From SAR202 cluster bacterium (lineage in GTDB: Bacteria; Chloroflexota; Dehalococcoidia; Lucifugimonadales; UBA3495), in the NCBI GenBank assembly GCA_009392095.1, contig VFHF01000266.1, forward strand, positions 1 through 7,259: a stretch of DNA of 7,259 bases, read 5' to 3'. The position numbers and the translations under genes were made by a program. The notes under the pieces are model-generated. The model had not been told where the DNA came from. It searched no databases and saw only the letters and a program-made list of their open reading frames with translations. Positions 5,151 to 7,259 of this stretch are shown here, piece after piece (positions within the stretch are counted from its first letter, which is position 1; every line of letters starts with the position of its first letter).

Positions 5151-5609
5151 ATGGAAGCAACCTGTGTGACCCACGTTGGCGTGTGCGTCCGCGATATGGC
5201 CGAGTCCCTGAAATTCTACCGGGACGCTTTGGGAATGAAAGTCATCGGTGAGAAGATCACCGATATCACGGAGGGTGGCGCTCAAACGGCCCGCTTGGAC
5301 AACTACGCTAAGGAACGCACCATCCGCCATTGGGTCAGCCTGGCTTACGGAGAGGGAGCGACCCCGACCCTGACATTGACCAGTCATCCGGGGGAGAAAC
5401 CCGACGGCACGCCCATACTCCTCGACCAGGTGGGCATCAGCCACATATCCTTCGGGGTTGCCGATGTGGCAGATCTGGCGGATGAATTGATCGCCAAGGG
5501 ATACGAATTGGCCGGTCCCAGAGAGTCTTACACTGATTCCAACGGCGATATCAAAAGCATCTACGTTCGCGACCCGGATGGCATCTTGGTGCAGTTCAAC
5601 AGGCCCTAG
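5151..5609 (+). CDS. VOC family protein (glyoxalase/extradiol dioxygenase fold, single domain)
   Basis: A 152-residue protein with the two beta-alpha-beta-beta-beta modules of the vicinal oxygen chelate fold. Module 1 starts CVTHVGVCVRDMAESLKFYRDALGM (5-29); module 2 starts GISHISFGVADVADLADEL (95-113) and ends YVRDPDGILVQF (138-149). Metal-bound members (glyoxalase I, methylmalonyl-CoA epimerase) use four positions, usually His/Glu/His/Glu. Here they appear as His8, Thr75 (LTL where LEL is common), His98 and Gln148 (VQF where VEL or VEF is common), so both Glu ligands are missing. The protein may bind metal differently, or act in binding rather than in an epimerase or isomerase reaction. The ATG is set by AGGAG at 5138-5142, 8 nt upstream. 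It is 63 nt before the ThDP gene and driven by the promoter at 5082-5110. Confidence 0.88.
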   Translation: MEATCVTHVGVCVRDMAESLKFYRDALGMKVIGEKITDITEGGAQTARLDNYAKERTIRHWVSLAYGEGATPTLTLTSHPGEKPDGTPILLDQVGISHISFGVADVADLADELIAKGYELAGPRESYTDSNGDIKSIYVRDPDGILVQFNRP

Positions 5610-5628
5610 CAACTATAGACTTGGGTAG

Positions 5629-5634
5629 TAAAAT
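5629..5634 (+). promoter_or_regulatory. Possible -10 box ahead of the ThDP gene
   Basis: TAAAAT matches 5 of 6 bases of the -10 consensus, in an AT-rich 63-nt gap, but the hexamer 17 nt upstream (CTAGCA) matches the -35 poorly. It could be a weak internal promoter. Otherwise the ThDP gene is simply cotranscribed with the VOC gene. Confidence 0.25.
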
Positions 5635-5672
5635 CGAGATAGAAATTAGAAAGAAAAAGGAAGTTTTCAGAT

Positions 5673-7259
5673 ATGGTTAAGATGACCGGCGGCCAGGCGT
5701 TGGCCAAGTCCCTATACCGGGAGGGTGTCCGGGTGATATTCGGTTTGCCCGGAGTCCAGCTCTACCACATGATGGACGGCCTGTACGACGAGCCGGGCAT
5801 CCGGTTCATTACCGTCCGCCATGAGCAGGCCACCGCCTATATGGCCGACGGCTACGCCCGTGCCAGTGGCGAGATCGGCACTGCGTTGATGGTTCCCGGT
5901 CCCGGACTTCTGAACGCATCGTCGGGCATCTCCACCGCCTACTCCGCATCCTCGCCGGTGCTGGTTGTTTGCGGTCAGATCGAGCGCGATGAGATCGGCG
6001 GCGACCGTGGCATGCTCCACGAGGTCAACGACCAACTGGACGCCATCGCCCCGGTCACCAAGTGGGCCAAGCGGATCATGGACCCAGCGGAAGTGCCGGA
6101 GATCGTCCACCAAGCATTCCATCACCTTAAGAATGGCCGCCCTCGCCCCGTGGAGATCGAGATACCCCCGGAGACCCTGGCGGAAGTAGCCGAGGTGGAA
6201 CTGCTGGAGCCCGAGGCGCCCCGCCCGGTGGCCGCCAGCAAGGAACAGATCGAAGCCGCTGCTGAAGCCTTGGCCGGCGCGTCAAACCCCCTGATTTGGG
6301 CTGGAGGCGGAGTGATTACTGCCCAGGGCTCGGAAGCCCTCACCAAGCTCGCGGAATTCTTGCAGTCGCCCGTCGTCACCACGGCCGAGGGCAAGGGCGC
6401 GATCTCCGATCACCATCCCCTAGCCCTAGGCGCGCTGTGGCTGCGTAACGACACCATCGCCAGAAAAGAGCACGGCCACGACGTGATTCTGGCCGTGGGG
6501 ACCAGGCTAGTTACCTCCCAATGGCTGGATGGCCAGCAGGTGATTCAGATCGATGTGGACCCGGAAGAGATCGGACGTCATTACGAGAATACTCTCAGGG
6601 TTGAAGGCGACGCCAAGCTGACCATGGAAAACTTGCTCACCGCCTTATCGGCCAAGACTCAGGCGAAAGCCGACCGGGCCGCCGAGGTGGCTGCGGAGAA
6701 GGCACAGCGGAACGACGACATCATCAAAGTTGAGCCTCAGGGGGAGTTTATGGAAGCGGTTCGGAAGGCAATGCCCGAAGACAGTATCCTGATCTCAGGA
6801 ATGACTCAGATGGGCTACTACAGCCGGGCCCATTACCCGGTTTACGAGCCCCGCACTTTCATAACATCGTCCTATTCAGGAAACTTGGGTTACGCCTACC
6901 CCACCGCCCTAGGCGCCAAGGTTGCCCAGCCGGACAAGGCCGTGGTCTGCATATCGGGAGACGGCGGTTTCATGTTCAATTCCCAAGAGATGTCCACCGC
7001 CGTGGCCCACAACATCAACGTGGTAGTGGTTGTGTTCAACGACAATGCCTACGGAAACGTGAAGCGTGACCAGATGAACCAGTTTAACGGACGGACCATT
7101 GGCGTTGAGCTGCACAACCCAGACTTCGTGAAGCTGGCGGAGGCCTATGGCGCCAAGGGCTTCGTGGCCAACGGACCGGCGGAGTTGGAATCCACCCTGA
7201 AGATGGCACTGGCGCTGGACGCTCCGGTGCTGATCGAAGTGCCGGTCGGCCCCATGCCC
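5673..7259 (+). CDS. Thiamine diphosphate-dependent enzyme, acetolactate synthase large-subunit-like (3' end cut)
   Basis: 529 codons are open to the window edge; relatives are about 540-590 aa, so only the C-terminal tail is missing. Three domains are seen: PYR domain about 1-165 with the catalytic Glu51 in VRHEQATAYMADGYARASG, the TPP-enzyme central domain about 185-330 (NPLIWAGGGV, QVIQIDVDPEEIG), and PP domain about 355 onward. The ThDP/Mg motif begins GDGGF at 429-433 and ends FNDNAYG at 455-461; the second Asn of the usual NN is Asp457, a common variant. The superfamily includes acetolactate synthase, benzoylformate decarboxylase, sulfoacetaldehyde acetyltransferase and oxalyl-CoA decarboxylase, all acting on 2-oxo acids or acyl compounds. 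No regulatory subunit (ilvN) is visible, and the ilvB name is not justified. The catabolic neighbours favour a degradative role. The ATG at 5673 has AGGAA 10 nt upstream; the ATG at 5682 is less well spaced. Confidence 0.88.
   Translation, partial: MVKMTGGQALAKSLYREGVRVIFGLPGVQLYHMMDGLYDEPGIRFITVRHEQATAYMADGYARASGEIGTALMVPGPGLLNASSGISTAYSASSPVLVVCGQIERDEIGGDRGMLHEVNDQLDAIAPVTKWAKRIMDPAEVPEIVHQAFHHLKNGRPRPVEIEIPPETLAEVAEVELLEPEAPRPVAASKEQIEAAAEALAGASNPLIWAGGGVITAQGSEALTKLAEFLQSPVVTTAEGKGAISDHHPLALGALWLRNDTIARKEHGHDVILAVGTRLVTSQWLDGQQVIQIDVDPEEIGRHYENTLRVEGDAKLTMENLLTALSAKTQAKADRAAEVAAEKAQRNDDIIKVEPQGEFMEAVRKAMPEDSILISGMTQMGYYSRAHYPVYEPRTFITSSYSGNLGYAYPTALGAKVAQPDKAVVCISGDGGFMFNSQEMSTAVAHNINVVVVVFNDNAYGNVKRDQMNQFNGRTIGVELHNPDFVKLAEAYGAKGFVANGPAELESTLKMALALDAPVLIEVPVGPMP

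Noticed and set aside
4863..5612. Long minus-strand open frame of 249 codons opposite the VOC gene
   Set aside because: Only its last part (below 5057) is protein-like: the N-terminal piece of the GNAT pseudogene. The rest is the antisense of the well-supported VOC gene.
1..7259. CRISPR arrays, tRNA or rRNA genes, insertion sequences, phage or defence genes
   Set aside because: No regularly spaced repeats, cloverleaf-like segments, transposase motifs or terminal inverted repeats were seen on either strand.

Overview
The window is a gene-dense stretch, GC-rich by eye, from a bacterial chromosome or metagenomic contig. Most genes are short catabolic enzymes on the + strand, nearly all preceded by clear AGGAG-type ribosome binding sites. 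A luciferase-like flavin monooxygenase, a dienelactone-hydrolase-family protein, a LigB-type extradiol dioxygenase homologue, two serine alpha/beta hydrolases, a VOC-fold protein and a ThDP enzyme lie together. This mix is typical of uncultured Chloroflexota (SAR202/Dehalococcoidia-like) and some Actinobacteria, which carry many such enzymes. The taxonomic call is inferred from gene content only; no marker gene is present.

Layout. 1-293 (-): N-terminal part of a luciferase-like (LLM) flavin-dependent oxidoreductase, cut by the window edge. 294-574: divergent intergenic region with one good sigma70-type promoter for each direction. 575-1318 (+): dienelactone hydrolase family protein with an intact Cys-Asp-His triad, followed by a perfect 20-bp terminator-like hairpin. 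1380-1718: non-coding, with a short repeat-like palindrome. 1719-2768 (+): LigB-superfamily extradiol dioxygenase homologue in which one of the three iron-ligand positions is Gln instead of His. 2797-2828: GC-rich hairpin with a UNCG-type loop. 2861-3733 and 3759-4523 (+): two unrelated alpha/beta hydrolases 25 nt apart. 4510-5057 (-): decayed GNAT acetyltransferase with a frameshift and an internal TGA. 5082-5110: near-consensus promoter. 5151-5609 (+): single-domain VOC protein. 5673-7259 (+): three-domain ThDP enzyme of the acetolactate synthase/benzoylformate decarboxylase superfamily, running off the right edge.

Working model (inference). The set resembles a dispersed catabolic module for cyclic or aromatic compounds: a flavin monooxygenase to oxidise the substrate, an extradiol-type enzyme for ring chemistry, alpha/beta hydrolases for C-C or ester/lactone cleavage, and VOC and ThDP enzymes for downstream 2-oxo acids. 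There are at least four transcription units, not one operon. The altered metal sites in the LigB-like protein and the VOC protein mean textbook reactions should not be assigned. No CRISPR array, transposase, integrase, tRNA or rRNA was recognised. No clearly new multi-gene system is demonstrable; the strongest leads are the substituted LigB-like active site and the freshly decayed GNAT gene.
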